Shown here piece after piece: positions 1 to 10,673 of a DNA stretch of 64,000 nt (position 1 is the stretch's first letter; the number at the start of each line of letters is the position of its first letter). Both the position numbers and the translations under genes were made by a program. The stretch comes from Poa pratensis. Its lineage: Eukaryota; Streptophyta; Magnoliopsida; Poales; Poaceae. The stretch spans positions 14,427,949-14,491,948 of the forward strand of contig CAMZMU010000107.1 of NCBI GenBank assembly GCA_947311845.1, read 5' to 3'. The notes under the pieces were generated by a model that saw only the letters and a list, made by a program, of their open reading frames with translations, did not search any database and was not told where the DNA came from.

Positions 1-1100
1 GAAAAGTAAAAGCGGGTAACTAAAGGGAGTAAGTGTTATGGCAAGTTGTTATTTCATTCGTTTGGTTGTCACAATTAGTGTAGCACAAATCCTGCATAGC
101 CATATGCATGAGTTCTTTAAGGTATGTCCATCTGCATTTCTCCCATCTACCTACACTTGGTGCTTTCAAACACATCATGACATGGGTAAACAAGGCATTT
201 AGAACCAAGAACATGATGATCAAAGACAAGCCTAACCATCGCACAAGCTATAAATATATAATAAAGTCTCATGTTTCTTCTAGAGAGAGGAGCCATAAAT
301 AGGTGCAGCCATGTACATGCGCAATTACACCCCTAGTGATTGATCCCAAGGCCATTTCCGCGCAAGCAAGGGAGTTATTAAGACACAAAGTCCAACCACC
401 GCTGTAAGTTTCAAGGTCCCCATAATTATACCCCCGGTTACATGCATATTTAAGACTTGGGACATGGTTTCTGTTAGTCTCTGGCCATCCTCCTCCTAGA
501 AAAATGCAACGGTGACAACCTTATGCATCCCCAACATACGAGTGCACTCATATATTAGTACATAAGACCATCATAGAAGATAACATACTTGTATGCTACC
601 AACAACGAACTATTTCACAAGTCCCATAAACAGATCACTGCTCAAACATAGACATAGAGATACAATAGATCATGGGAAAACAATAGATTGCATCACACAT
701 CATGGTTGCCAAGAGATTACAGTAGGGGGAAGAAGATGGTGTTGCTGTAGATGTTGATGACGACCACGCCAGAGGGCGGTGGAGCCCACCGGAGGTGATT
801 CCGGCAGTGTTTCCTCCTCTAATCTCCACCGGAGGCGGACTGCTGACTCTCGGTTTTGGTGTTTTCGATCTCCGCCTCCGTCTGTTTTGAGATTGCGTCG
901 GGGACCCTTTTCATAGAAGGTTTTAGGTCAAGGCAAATGCGGTGGCACAAAAACCGAGGCACAGAGTTTCGACGGCCGAGATAACATGGGTGGCGCGGTC
1001 CCCTTTCTAGGCCGCGCCACCTAGGCTCTTTCAGGCCTCCTGGCCCCGCTCGTGAGGTTTTAGTGCTCCAGGTCATCGTCTTGGCGGAAAACAATCCTCG
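1..1100. other. unclassified repeat-like intergenic DNA
   Basis: No gene is recognised here. Only short open frames occur on either strand. The minus strand from about 1090 downward is GC-rich and then AT-rich, which looks like retroelement-derived sequence, but I see no terminal repeat, primer-binding site or protein motif that would classify it. Confidence 0.3.
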
Positions 1101-1937
1101 AAAAATCCTAGCTCCTTTTGAGTTTGTGATGGTCCCTGAAACTTAAAAATACACAAAACAAGATTTTCCTGTCCTACAGAGTTCTAACCCAAATAAAGGG
1201 GATCATCGGGAAATCCCCATAAATCAATGTAAAACATGAATATAACATTCTAAATGATGCAAATATGTGGGAATAAGTGAGAATAAACTACAAAGTTGAT
1301 GTATACATTTTACATGCATCCACAGTAAATAAATCGGTGTTAAACCCAAAGTTCCGTGTGGCACCCCGATCCAGATGATCGAGCTACCCCATATACCAGT
1401 CCCAGAAACACTGGATATATGACAACTTGGTAAACAAAGACATAACCAAATATATTCATATGGCTTTGAGTTCGGACAGATACAATATTACAACAAGGGG
1501 TGAGGCTCCAGCTCTTGCGCAACAGGCGCACACAACAGTATGTACATTATTTTTCTAACATCAAGCCTCTAGCGGAAGTCGTAGCGGAAACGTAGATAGT
1601 AGCGTGGCGACAGCGGGCTTTATTCCACAGGGTTCTGCCTGGAATACGGTTCCTAGTTCTCGTACAGCGGGTACTCGGCGACGGGTGCAGCAGGGTCTGG
1701 CCACATGAAAAGCCAGGTGAGTACATGGAATGTACTCGCAAGACATTAGCCCAAAAACAAACAAGGTCTACCTATATGGCATGGCATAAGTTCAGAAGGT
1801 AGCATGGCATCAGTTTGGGTTTAGAAGTGCGAGTCCAAGCTAAACGGTTGGACCTAACTTACCTACTTACCTTGGTAGGGAAGCTTCGTGGTTGCTGGAA
1901 TGAGATCACGTTTCTCATCCAACAACATCTAGGCTTT

Positions 1938-2036
1938 CAAGCCTCTAGCCAACTCTGGCTTAATTCTAGCCAACTATGGCTTTTACTCTAGCCAACTCTG
2001 GCTGTCATTCCAGCCAACTCTGGCTTTAGGGTTGGG
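1938..2036. repeat. short degenerate tandem repeat (CCAACTCTGGCT core)
   Basis: The core CCAACTCTGGCT (once CCAACTATGGCT) recurs four times at about 22-27 base spacing, usually preceded by CTAG or TTCCAG. It is a small degenerate minisatellite inside the repeat-derived region. Confidence 0.7.
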
Positions 2037-2666
2037 TTTCACATTCATTATTTCTCCATATTCGACAGGACTGACTCATTGCGTGACTTGACCCAAACAA
2101 CGTCCCATAACCCAGGGACAAGGCTAGACATCCAGATTTACACTCTCGAGAGGTTGCAACTTTTAACCACACGCTGAAGTCTAGGCTTGTACCGCCGGTA
2201 CCGAAGTAGTAGAACCAACCATGGCGGACAGCACAAACCCATACTTCCACATTCGTTTACTCTACCAAGACACTCCCTGTATAGCCACCGACATAATTCT
2301 ATGCCTTATGCAGAAGTGAATCCGGCACGTCCCCAACCCATGAGCGACGCCTAGCTCCGGAACCTTCGCAAGACTAGCCCCGACCAACTATGGTAACCGA
2401 CTAGACTTGCCAAAAATGTGGCATCAAAGGAGGCTGATAAAATACCCGGCCATGGTCCGCCCACACAGACGACGCATGGTTGTGCTGGTTGTGTTTGGTG
2501 AGTGGCACTATGTGACTCAATCTAGTCGAGGGAGGTGATTATCTTCTTAGTCATTTTGTTTGATTACAGACATCAACATTAACAAATTAACACATGGTAA
2601 CCACATGATAATATCAGCAGTAAATAAGCATATCCACCTGCATGTACCAAAGTCCAAGCATAGCAA

Positions 2667-3150
2667 AATAAAACGTCAACCGGAAGACTACGGCGGCGAA
2701 CCCGCCGACCAGCGCCTTCTCGTTCGACAAAATAAAAGAAACGTCAACCGGATGACTATGGCAGCGATTCCACTGGCAAGCGCCATCTCGTTCGACAAAA
2801 TAAAAGAAACGTCAACCGGGACGACTGTGGCAGCGATTCCGCTGGCAAGCGCCATCTCGTTCGACAAAATAAAAGAAACGTCAACCGGACGACTGTTGCA
2901 GCGATTCCGCTGGCAAGCGCCATCTCGTTCGACAAAATAAAAGAAACGTCAACCGGATGACTGTGGCAGCGATTCCGCTGGCAAGCGCCATCTCGTTCGA
3001 CAAAATAAAAGAAACGTCAACCGGACGACTGTGGCAGCGATTCCGCTGGCAAGCGCCATCTCGTTTGACAAAATAAAAGAAACGTCAACCGGACGACTGT
3101 GGCAGCGATTCCGCTGGCAAGCGCCATCTCGTTCGACAAAATAAAAGAGT
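2667..3150. repeat. 68-bp tandem repeat (minisatellite), about 7 copies
   Basis: The motif GCAGCGATTC starts at 2761, 2830, 2898, 2966, 3034 and 3102, so the period is 68 bases (69 once, through an extra G). A more diverged copy lies upstream from about 2667. Each unit contains CGTTCGACAAAATAAAAG and AAACGTCAACCGG. The period is not a multiple of three, so the open frames across it are not evidence of coding. A TA tract follows directly. Confidence 0.95.
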
Positions 3151-3165
3151 GTTGCGATGATCCAC

Positions 3166-3167
<2 letters not shown>

Positions 3168-3225
<58 letters not shown>
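3168..3225. repeat. (TA)n microsatellite, 58 bp
   Basis: An uninterrupted TA dinucleotide run of 29 units lies about 20 bases downstream of the 68-bp minisatellite. Confidence 0.98.
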
Positions 3226-3228
<3 letters not shown>

Positions 3229-5240
3229 TGCGGCAATATTAAAATGCAACATGGCATACGATATGCAACAACATTCAATTTTAAACAAGCAAGCAATTTT
3301 CTAAAGTTCGACCAAGCTTGAGATTAGGTTAATGGCTTGCCTTCAGCAGAGGGGTAGGGTTCGGGTTCGACTTCAACTTCGTTGGAGAAGTTTGAATCTA
3401 TTTAAAGAATGAAATTGCATTAAAAACCTTTCCTACGGCATCAAGTAAATGATCAAGCAAATGAACTCCAAATGAAATTCTTTTTATGTCATAAGACAGA
3501 CATTTTGAAAACAAAGCCATCAAAAAAAGATTCATATTTTTTGGATAATTTTTGAGAGAGATATGGACTTCTAAAGTTCTGCCTTTTAATTAAACAGAAA
3601 ATGGAAAACCTTTAAGTTTAAAAATCTGACAGTGGGTCCCACAGGGTATTGTGCTCGAATCGTTATTCTCTGGAAAATAGAAAAACGGCACTGTTCACCG
3701 CCGGCGAACTCACCGGCGAGGTTTCCCGGTGGCTAGGGGGCAGGGGAGGCGAGGGAGAGGGTGCTGGGCGGCTCGGGGAGGCTTGGCGAAGCTCGTCGGC
3801 GTACTTGTCGATGCTGGGGAGGTCGGGGCAGCGCAGAGCTTCGTCGACAGCGGCTCCAGCGATCTGTCGATCATGGTTGCGGCGACTCCGGCCACCAATC
3901 ACTCCGGCGAGAGCGGCTGGAGGTTCGCCATGGCCTAGTTAGGTGGTGGGTGGAAGGAATTGTACAGGGGAGCCTCTACGGTGGAGAATTCGAACGGAGC
4001 CCGTGCGGCTCGGGCGAGGTCGATTTCGGCGATGGGGTGCTCTACGGGATACGAGACTCGAGGGGAGGGCGACTGGGAGTGAGAAGGAGGTGGTGTGGTG
4101 CTCTGGGTTGCCGGGGAGGTCCTTATATCGCGATTCGAAGGGGGTGCCGATAATTGGCGCACGGTGGTGGGATGCACTGCTCGCCGTGGCTGTGCTGGGC
4201 GGTGCGTCGCGGTGCTGGTGGCTTCTGCGTGCGTCCTCGCGCATTTATGAGCTCGCAGGAGGAAGGAGCAGGCACGGGGAGGCAGGGAAGGGGGACGGCA
4301 CGGCGGCGTTGACACCTGGCGGCGACAGTGGCGTGCGGCGCGTCGCCGCGTGCTTGGAAGGTTGCGGCGGGGGCGTTGCCGGCGTCGGGGAGGAGGTGGA
4401 GTGGCCTGGGGGAGGTGGAGGTGGCCGGGGAGGGTCAGGGGGGCGGCTGGGGGGCCGTGGCGTCGCCGGCGAACACCTGGCGCGCCACTGGCGTGGTGAT
4501 GCCAGCGGTGACCAGGGCCAAGGGCATGCCGACGATGGCATTGGGCCATATCTCGCGAACCACTGAACCAAATCAAGTGGGGTTTGTTTTGTTGTGCGCC
4601 AAATTGAAAATGCAGCAACTTTCCTGACTAGTGTTTCCCCAAATTCGAAAGTTGGTCTATGAGAAATTTTGGAAAAACACTTCTGGTCAAAAGGGGGAAG
4701 GTGGTTTTGGTGAAGCAAATGAAATGTAAAAGGGTTCAAATAATTCCCTGAGGTGTGTGCACTCCTAGGGGTTGTGTCTAGGGTCTTGGATCACCAGGGA
4801 GAAAAAGTAAGCTTTGTACTTTGAAAATAAAGAAGGAAATAGGCAGAAACTAAAGTGGGGAATTACTTCATAATTTTGTAAGCAAGGTACCAAATGTTTT
4901 TGCATATTTGGGCTATATATTGCCCAGGGGTCATCCCCTAATTTTTGCAGAATTTTAGGAAAGATATTTAGGGTACTTCCTTTGTAAAGTCACAATAAAG
5001 AAATTTTGGTAATTAAAATAAAGGAAAATATGGAAATAACATTTTTGGGTGAAATGAGCCAGCAACATGTTTACCCAGTGGGAGAGAATTCAAAACATAA
5101 GATACCAAACTTGGACAAGGTTTCGTAAATGGTCGAGAATTTTTAAAAGGGCAACAAAATCAAGGGATAATTAAATCCCAAATTTCAAGAATAAAATTTT
5201 TAAAGATTTTTTTTGAAAGGCCAAATTTCAGGATGTTACA

Positions 5241-5879
5241 TTCTGTCAGCATTCAGTATGTTTCGTGCAGTCCACCAATGCCACATCATACAACAACAAG
5301 CCCTCCTTTGTGGAGGAGTCGCTCCAGGATGATAGGAGAAGCGGGCATCGTTCGGCATCAATCCTGTCGCTCTACTTTGTGGTTAGTTGGTCTGCCAGCC
5401 CATTCCATGTGGACGGAGCCTGTTAAGAGCAGTGCACAACAAACGTCACATGCCCAGAGATACTGTCAGGAGCAGATCAATCCAAGAAAAAAAAAGACTC
5501 TTGAAATTTTTTAAATCTCTTTGGAGCAATTATTTAGTGAAAATTAAAACGGCGTTCCTTTTGTAGTAGGGAAAAAATTGAGAGTTCTTGGACTTCTAAA
5601 GTTTCCTTTGGATTTTGTTTGAATTAAAGTTTCGTTTGGATTGCCCTCAGGAAGTACTGAAAGGGCCTTCTGCGAATCCCAGTCGGGCTCGGCCCGTGTA
5701 ACCGGGGGCCAGCCCACCCAGTTGCCGACGCCACAACCCGCCGTCATAGTCACATCTCTATCCCTTTCCCCGAAAATAAAATCACAAATCGAACCAAACC
5801 CTAGCTTCTCTTTCGATCCCCATCCGGCGACTCGCCGGAAACCCTACCCCCGTATCCGCCCCTCTCCGCCGCACCAGCC
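5241..5879 (+). promoter_or_regulatory. upstream region and 5' UTR of the SKIP gene
   Basis: This lies between the repeat edge at 5240 and the SKIP start codon. The last 130 bases are C-rich, include AAACCCTAGC (typical of plant housekeeping leaders) and run into GCCATGG at the start. No clear TATA box is visible, as is common for constitutively expressed genes. The exact transcription start cannot be placed. Confidence 0.5.
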
Positions 5880-7703
5880 ATGGGCCTCCGGGACAACCTC
5901 CCTCCGGCCAAGAAGCCGTCATCCACCTACTACGACCACAGCAGCGACCCGTGGTTCAAGGAGCGGTACGGCGACGAGGCCGCAGAGGACGAGGCGGGGC
6001 GGCCGACGGGCCCAGGCAAGACCGTTCCTCCCTACGGCAAGCGCACCGGGTTCGTGCCGCGGCGGCCGGAGGACTTCGGCGATGGTGGCGCCTTCCCCGA
6101 GATCCTCATCGCGCAGTACCCGCTCGGCATGGGCCGCCGCGACGCCAAGGGCGGGTCCCAGATCCTCGCGCTCACCGTCGACGCGCGCGGCAGAGTCGCC
6201 TTCGACGCCGTCGTCAAGCAGGGAGAGAACGCGTCCAAGATCGTCTACTCCAAGCACAGCGACATCGTGCCCAAGATCGCCACGGCCGACTCCGAGGCCG
6301 TCGAGGACGAGGAGTACGAGAAACTGGTCGAGGAGACCACCGACCGGACGAGAGCCGCCCTGGAGAAGATTGTCAACGTCAGGCTCTCCGCCGCCCAGCC
6401 CAAGAACGTCCCGACGCATGATTCGGGATCCAAGTTTATCAAGTATAAGCCGTCGCAGCAGTCGGCCGCGTTCAATTCAGGTGCCAAGGAGAGGATTATT
6501 AGGATGTCAGAGATGGCTTCGGATCCTCTTGACCCACCAAAGTTCAAGCACAAGCGAGTGCCCCGTGCGTCTGGGTCGCCCCCTGTGCCCGTGATGCACT
6601 CACCACCACGGCCAGTGACAGTGAAGGACCAGCAGGACTGGAAGATCCCACCTTGCATCTCAAATTGGAAGAATCCAAAGGGGTACACAATTCCACTGGA
6701 TAAGAGGTTGGCAGCTGATGGAAGGGGTCTGCAAGAGGTTCAGATTAATGATAACTTTGCAAAGCTTTCGGAATCATTGTATGTTGCAGAGCAGAAGGCG
6801 AGGGAGGCAGTGCAGATGCGCTCCAAGGTGCAGAGGGAGCTAATGCTAAAGGAGAAGGAGAGGAAGGAGCAAGAGCTGAGGGCACTTGCTCAGAAGGCGC
6901 GCATGGAAAGGTCTGGTGCTCCACCACCTCCATCTGCGGGTGTGCCTGTTGGAGGTGGGAGGGAGAGAGAGCGGGAGAGGGTTGATGATGGGGATGCAGA
7001 TATGGATATGGAGCAACCGCGTGAGCAGCGCAGGGAGACTAGAGACGAGAGGGAGGCGAGAATTGAGCGTGACAGGATCCGTGAGGAGCGGAAACGTGAG
7101 AGGGAGAGGGAGAGGAGGCTGGAGGCCAAGGATGCTGCAATGGGTAAAAAGAGTAAGCTCACTAGAGACAGGGACCGTGACGTCAGTGAGAAGATTGCTC
7201 TGGGTATGGCAAGCACTGGAGGTGCGAAGGGTGGGGAAGTCATGTATGACCAGAGGCTCTTTAACCAGGACAAGGGGATGGACTCTGGGTTTGCTGCTGA
7301 TGATACATACAACATCTATTCCAAGGGGCTCTTCAACGCGCAGTCCACCATGTCCACACTTTACAGGCCCAAGAAGGATGGTGATTCTGAAGTGTATGGT
7401 GGCGATGCAGACGAACAGTTGGACAAGGTTATGAAGACCGAGAGGTTCAAGCCTGACAAGGCATTCTCTGGTGCTTCGGAGAGGTCTGGCAAAAGAGACA
7501 GACCCGTGGAGTTTGATAAGCAAGAGGAGAATGATCCGTTCGGTCTTGATCAGTTCTTGACTGAGGTTAAGAAAGGAAAGAAAGCTGTGGACAAGATTGG
7601 TGGCGGAGGAACCATGAAGGCAAGCGGTGGGTCCTCAAATAGGGATGATTACGATGGAGGATCTGGGAGGTCTCGTATTAATTTTGAAAAAGGAGGGCGT
7701 TGA
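5880..7703 (+). CDS. SKIP: SKIP / SNW domain-containing protein (spliceosome and transcription cofactor)
   Basis: A single uninterrupted exon encodes 607 residues. The hallmark SNW motif is at residues 261-268 (SNWKNPKG), followed by YTIPLDKRLAADGRGLQ; the SNW domain spans roughly 175-340. The N-terminus (YYDHSSDPWFKERYG, then PPYGKRTGFVPR) is typical of plant SKIP proteins. After a short proline-rich linker comes a highly charged Arg/Glu region (about 360-430), and the end is Gly/Ser-rich with INFEKGGR. In this family the protein is a nuclear component of the activated spliceosome (Prp45/SNW1 orthologue) and a transcriptional coregulator; in plants it is linked to clock-gene splicing and stress responses. 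The start is chosen for its good context (GCCATGG) and conserved N-terminus. The gene looks intact, and the lack of introns is usual for plant SKIP genes. Confidence 0.96.
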   Translation: MGLRDNLPPAKKPSSTYYDHSSDPWFKERYGDEAAEDEAGRPTGPGKTVPPYGKRTGFVPRRPEDFGDGGAFPEILIAQYPLGMGRRDAKGGSQILALTVDARGRVAFDAVVKQGENASKIVYSKHSDIVPKIATADSEAVEDEEYEKLVEETTDRTRAALEKIVNVRLSAAQPKNVPTHDSGSKFIKYKPSQQSAAFNSGAKERIIRMSEMASDPLDPPKFKHKRVPRASGSPPVPVMHSPPRPVTVKDQQDWKIPPCISNWKNPKGYTIPLDKRLAADGRGLQEVQINDNFAKLSESLYVAEQKAREAVQMRSKVQRELMLKEKERKEQELRALAQKARMERSGAPPPPSAGVPVGGGRERERERVDDGDADMDMEQPREQRRETRDEREARIERDRIREERKRERERERRLEAKDAAMGKKSKLTRDRDRDVSEKIALGMASTGGAKGGEVMYDQRLFNQDKGMDSGFAADDTYNIYSKGLFNAQSTMSTLYRPKKDGDSEVYGGDADEQLDKVMKTERFKPDKAFSGASERSGKRDRPVEFDKQEENDPFGLDQFLTEVKKGKKAVDKIGGGGTMKASGGSSNRDDYDGGSGRSRINFEKGGR

Positions 7704-8680
7704 GGTATTTGCAATGCATGTTACCTTGTGTGAATTTGCAGGTTTTCGGTGCCTTTTCCAGTAATCATCCTGAAGGATTTCCTCAAGGTTATGAACTTTC
7801 TCACATAAGGAAGAACCCGCTATTTTTAGATGTTGTGTCGAACAGTGTACGGATCCCGTGATTCCTGTATGTTGTATATCTTTTTATGACGGGGTCCATG
7901 AACTTAGTTGTTTACACATTATCCATAGGCTCTTCCATGTTCTGTTTGCTTAAAAGCTGTATCAAGTCACAATATATCTTTTTGCTGAAATGGATATGTT
8001 TCACAAATTAATTTGTCTCGTCTTTTTTATCATACCTGATGATTTGCTGTTTTCCTTGGCGTTGCCATGAGAAGCATCATTATGTTGATCTGGAAGATGT
8101 TTTCATTGACAATGCCCCTTCAGGCTTCAGACTTCAGTTTATCTGCAGTCATTCCAGTTGGTCTTGATTTTGCTGCTTTTATATGTATATATGGACGACT
8201 TACAACTAGCTGATGCGATTTTTTTTAAAGAAACTTGCAGATGCCAATTCTTGTATATTGATTGACTTTGATTTCTTTGTTCGGCTGAGAAGTTCATGAT
8301 TGTAGGTGTGCACAGGCTTGGTGCTTTCTGAATGAGTGTAAATAGTCGCCAGTTTATGGAGCTCACTCTGGATCGTTTTCTGTTCTCTTGGCTGGGCTAA
8401 TTGATTTTGATGGTCACCAGTAAGCCAAACTTGTCTTGATATTGAGATGAATGAAGCATTTATCAGGAAAGCAGAGACGTGGTTCTCTCTAGTAGTACTA
8501 GGTGTGAATAAACCTTATTGAAGTCAGATCGCAAGGCACAGTTGTAACAGCCGTACTCTTTTGAATGTCATCGCGTGGTACACGTGATAAGCTACTCAAA
8601 CTCTTTTGAATGTCTACACGCACGCCCAAGCAAGCTTCAAGGCTGCTTCCTGTGACAAAGCTTTTGTTCTGCGGATATTC
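7704..8680 (+). other. SKIP 3' UTR and downstream intergenic DNA
   Basis: T-rich sequence follows the SKIP stop, as expected of a plant 3' UTR. A possible polyadenylation signal, GAATAAA, is at about 8506. The true transcript end is not determinable. No other gene is seen. Confidence 0.45.
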
Positions 8681-8712
8681 ACAACGGGTAGTGGGTGCAG
8701 ATAGTGGGTGCA

Positions 8713-9050
8713 TCTGCACCCACTACCCAAAAAACAATTTTCAAAATGTCAAAAAATTCAAAATAAAAATTTCGCATATAGTTTAAGACATTTCATGTTA
8801 GCACAAAAAGTTATGCGAAGAAAAAACTTTTTTTGCAACATGTGCAAAAAAGACAAATCCGGACTCACCGAAATGTCTTTATACGCGTCAGTTTTTTGTA
8901 TTTTTTGTACATCTCACAAAAAATGTTTTTTCACCATGCCATTTTTTGTGCTAACACATCATGTTGTAATGTACATCCGGATTTTTTTCTGAATTTTTTT
9001 GACATTTTGAAAAAAAACTAAAAAAATTACATAATGGGTGCATCTAGACC
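8713..9050. mobile_element. fold-back MITE-like element
   Basis: The two halves form a long imperfect inverted repeat. The left half has TGCACCCACTACCC, then TTTTCAAAATGTCAAAAAA and ATGTTAGCACAAAAA. The right half has TTTTGTGCTAACA, TTTGACATTTTGAAAA and AATGGGTGCAT. No coding capacity is present. The superfamily and target duplication could not be fixed. The elements at 30910-31281 and 40411-40782 share the general design. Confidence 0.6.
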
Positions 9051-9367
9051 CTAGAGCCAAATAAATAAAACGCTTTTGTTCCCTTGCGTGCAACAGGACC
9101 AGTTCATCGGCATGATAAGCAGCGTCGACTGCGGAGCTGATACCTTAAATCTGTGCCTGATGGCTGCTCCCCTCTGTTACCGCCGCCATTACGACGGCTC
9201 CCTGAGCCGTCATAAATGGACCGGTGTCCATTTCTGTCCACGCGTACCATTTTCAGCTCCGGGCAAGCTCGGACGACCACCATGTTCTCACCTGGCCCGC
9301 CACCGAGTGACACAAAATCGTCACTCTAATCGTTTCCTCTCTCGCCGCCTACCCAAGCAAAAACCTC

Positions 9368-9640
9368 GTGGCCGCCGCCGCCCACGAGGAAACCACCCTC
9401 ATCCCCGCCGCGGCCACCATGGCCCGGCTGCCCCCCATCCCCGTCGTGGTGAAGCCAAAAAAAGATCTCACCCAGGAGCAGAGAGCGGCCGAGACATTGA
9501 AGCGGAACAACCGGAGGAAGAAGGTGAATGCAAAGCCGAAGAGGCCGCCGCCGTCCAATCCGCGCAGGCGCTTGCTGCCGTTGCTGATATGGAGGCCATC
9601 ACCACCAAGGCTACCACAACCACCCTCCTCATGAGCTGAC
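9368..9640 (+). pseudogene. frameshifted relic of a transposon-associated lysine/arginine-rich protein
   Basis: One frame reads MARLPPIPVVVKPKKDLTQ followed by EQRAAETLKRNNRRKK. The similarity then appears to continue in another frame with AEEAAAVQSAQALAAVADM. This style (PxPxxxKPKK, then EQRAAESLKR) is known to me from the N-terminal part of proteins associated with grass PIF/Harbinger-type elements. No transposase or terminal repeats are seen nearby, so the assignment is tentative. It could instead be a chance GC-rich frame. Confidence 0.3.
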
Positions 9641-10003
9641 AGTGGTTGGGGTCGCCGCCGCCGGCGGTGGTCGACGAGGAAAATGCTCGCTCTAGTCTAG
9701 AGCCATTGAAGTGAAGTCAAAGGCCAAAAAGGTTGAGTCGTCCTCTTCACTGAGGAGTACCGATTTGAGCAACTTGACCGTGAAGAAAAGGTCTTGGTTT
9801 GCAAAGAAGCAACAATTTTACATGGACTGAGATGCGTGATCATCTCAATTTGTGTGTTGTGCATGAACTACGATCGGGGCACGTGTTTTGTCCTTGCGTA
9901 ATTATTTTGGGTACAATGTTGTATGCCTGTATGGCATAATATTCTTTTGCTACCATGTTAAATTGCAAATTATGTTGTCTAAGATATATTTGCTAGCTTA
10001 CTA

Positions 10004-10176
10004 CTTCCTCCGTTTTTTCCTCCGTTTTTTAATATAAGATGTTTTAGGGGTTGTACATGTTGTTTAGATACATACTAAAGTAAGTGGACACACATACTAA
10101 AACATGTCTACATACATTTGTATACATGTGAATGTGGACAAATGCTAAAACATCTTATATTAAAAAACGGAGGAAG
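10004..10176. mobile_element. Stowaway-like MITE (Tc1/mariner type)
   Basis: A 173-bp element is flanked by TA on both sides (10002-10003 and 10177-10178). Its arms are inverted: the left has CTTCCTCCG and later AATATAAGATGTTTTAG, the right has CTAAAACATCTTATATT and CGGAGGAAG. The left end carries a small internal duplication of CCTCCGTTTTTT. It lies about 500 bases upstream of the SNARE gene, in its probable distal promoter. Confidence 0.9.
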
Positions 10177-10673
10177 TAGTTATACTATTGAAATATGGAC
10201 AATGATTAAAGAAGGAAAACATACAGGTGGACCAAATGGGTCATCCGAGTGGGTAGGAAAGGCCGAATATGAGCTGGACGCCTGTCTGTTTGGTGATCAA
10301 ACGGATAAAAATCGGATACATTCCGTGTCCGTTTCAGTCGACGCGTTGGAATTAGCCTCCATGTCTCGTATGGTTTCCATACCTGTAATCGTGTCATTTA
10401 ATGAAACTTGGTTACTACTATAGCACTAAGAAAGTTATCGTGTATAGGCAGGCAATCTCTCGTAAGTAATTAACCGCTACGCCATCGGTCAGACAAACGT
10501 AGGTCGCCATCAGTTGAGTTTTCAGGTTCAGATCTTCCGCCCGCCTCTCTTTCGTCTTCACCGGGACAGCTAGGAAGCGCAAGCGCGTGCGCGGGCCGCG
10601 GGGTACTCGTGAAGCCGACCCAAGGAGGAGAAGCCACCGCATTCTCACTTCTTCTCTCGGTTCGGCGCCAGCC

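Larger units (their letters stand above)
1101..5240 (-). repeat. repeat-derived region, possible long LTR ending at 5240
   Basis: Read on the minus strand, the right edge begins TGTAACATCCTGAAATTTGG, the usual kind of start for a Triticeae gypsy LTR. It is followed by AT-rich sequence (about 4600-5240), a very GC-rich block (3690-4570) and more AT-rich sequence. The long overlapping frames in the GC-rich block are compositional and contain no recognisable protein. I could not find the matching left end or a target-site duplication, so this may be a solo LTR, a truncated element or a mosaic. Confidence 0.3.

Noticed and set aside
2560..2940. Open frame across the 68-bp repeat encoding repeated peptides
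   Set aside because: The repeat length is not a multiple of three, one indel is needed to keep frame and the frame ends within the array.
3649..4627. Several overlapping open frames of 100-227 codons on both strands
   Set aside because: They fall in a GC-rich block, overlap each other in opposite frames, are low-complexity (Pro, Arg, Gly) and show no family motif.
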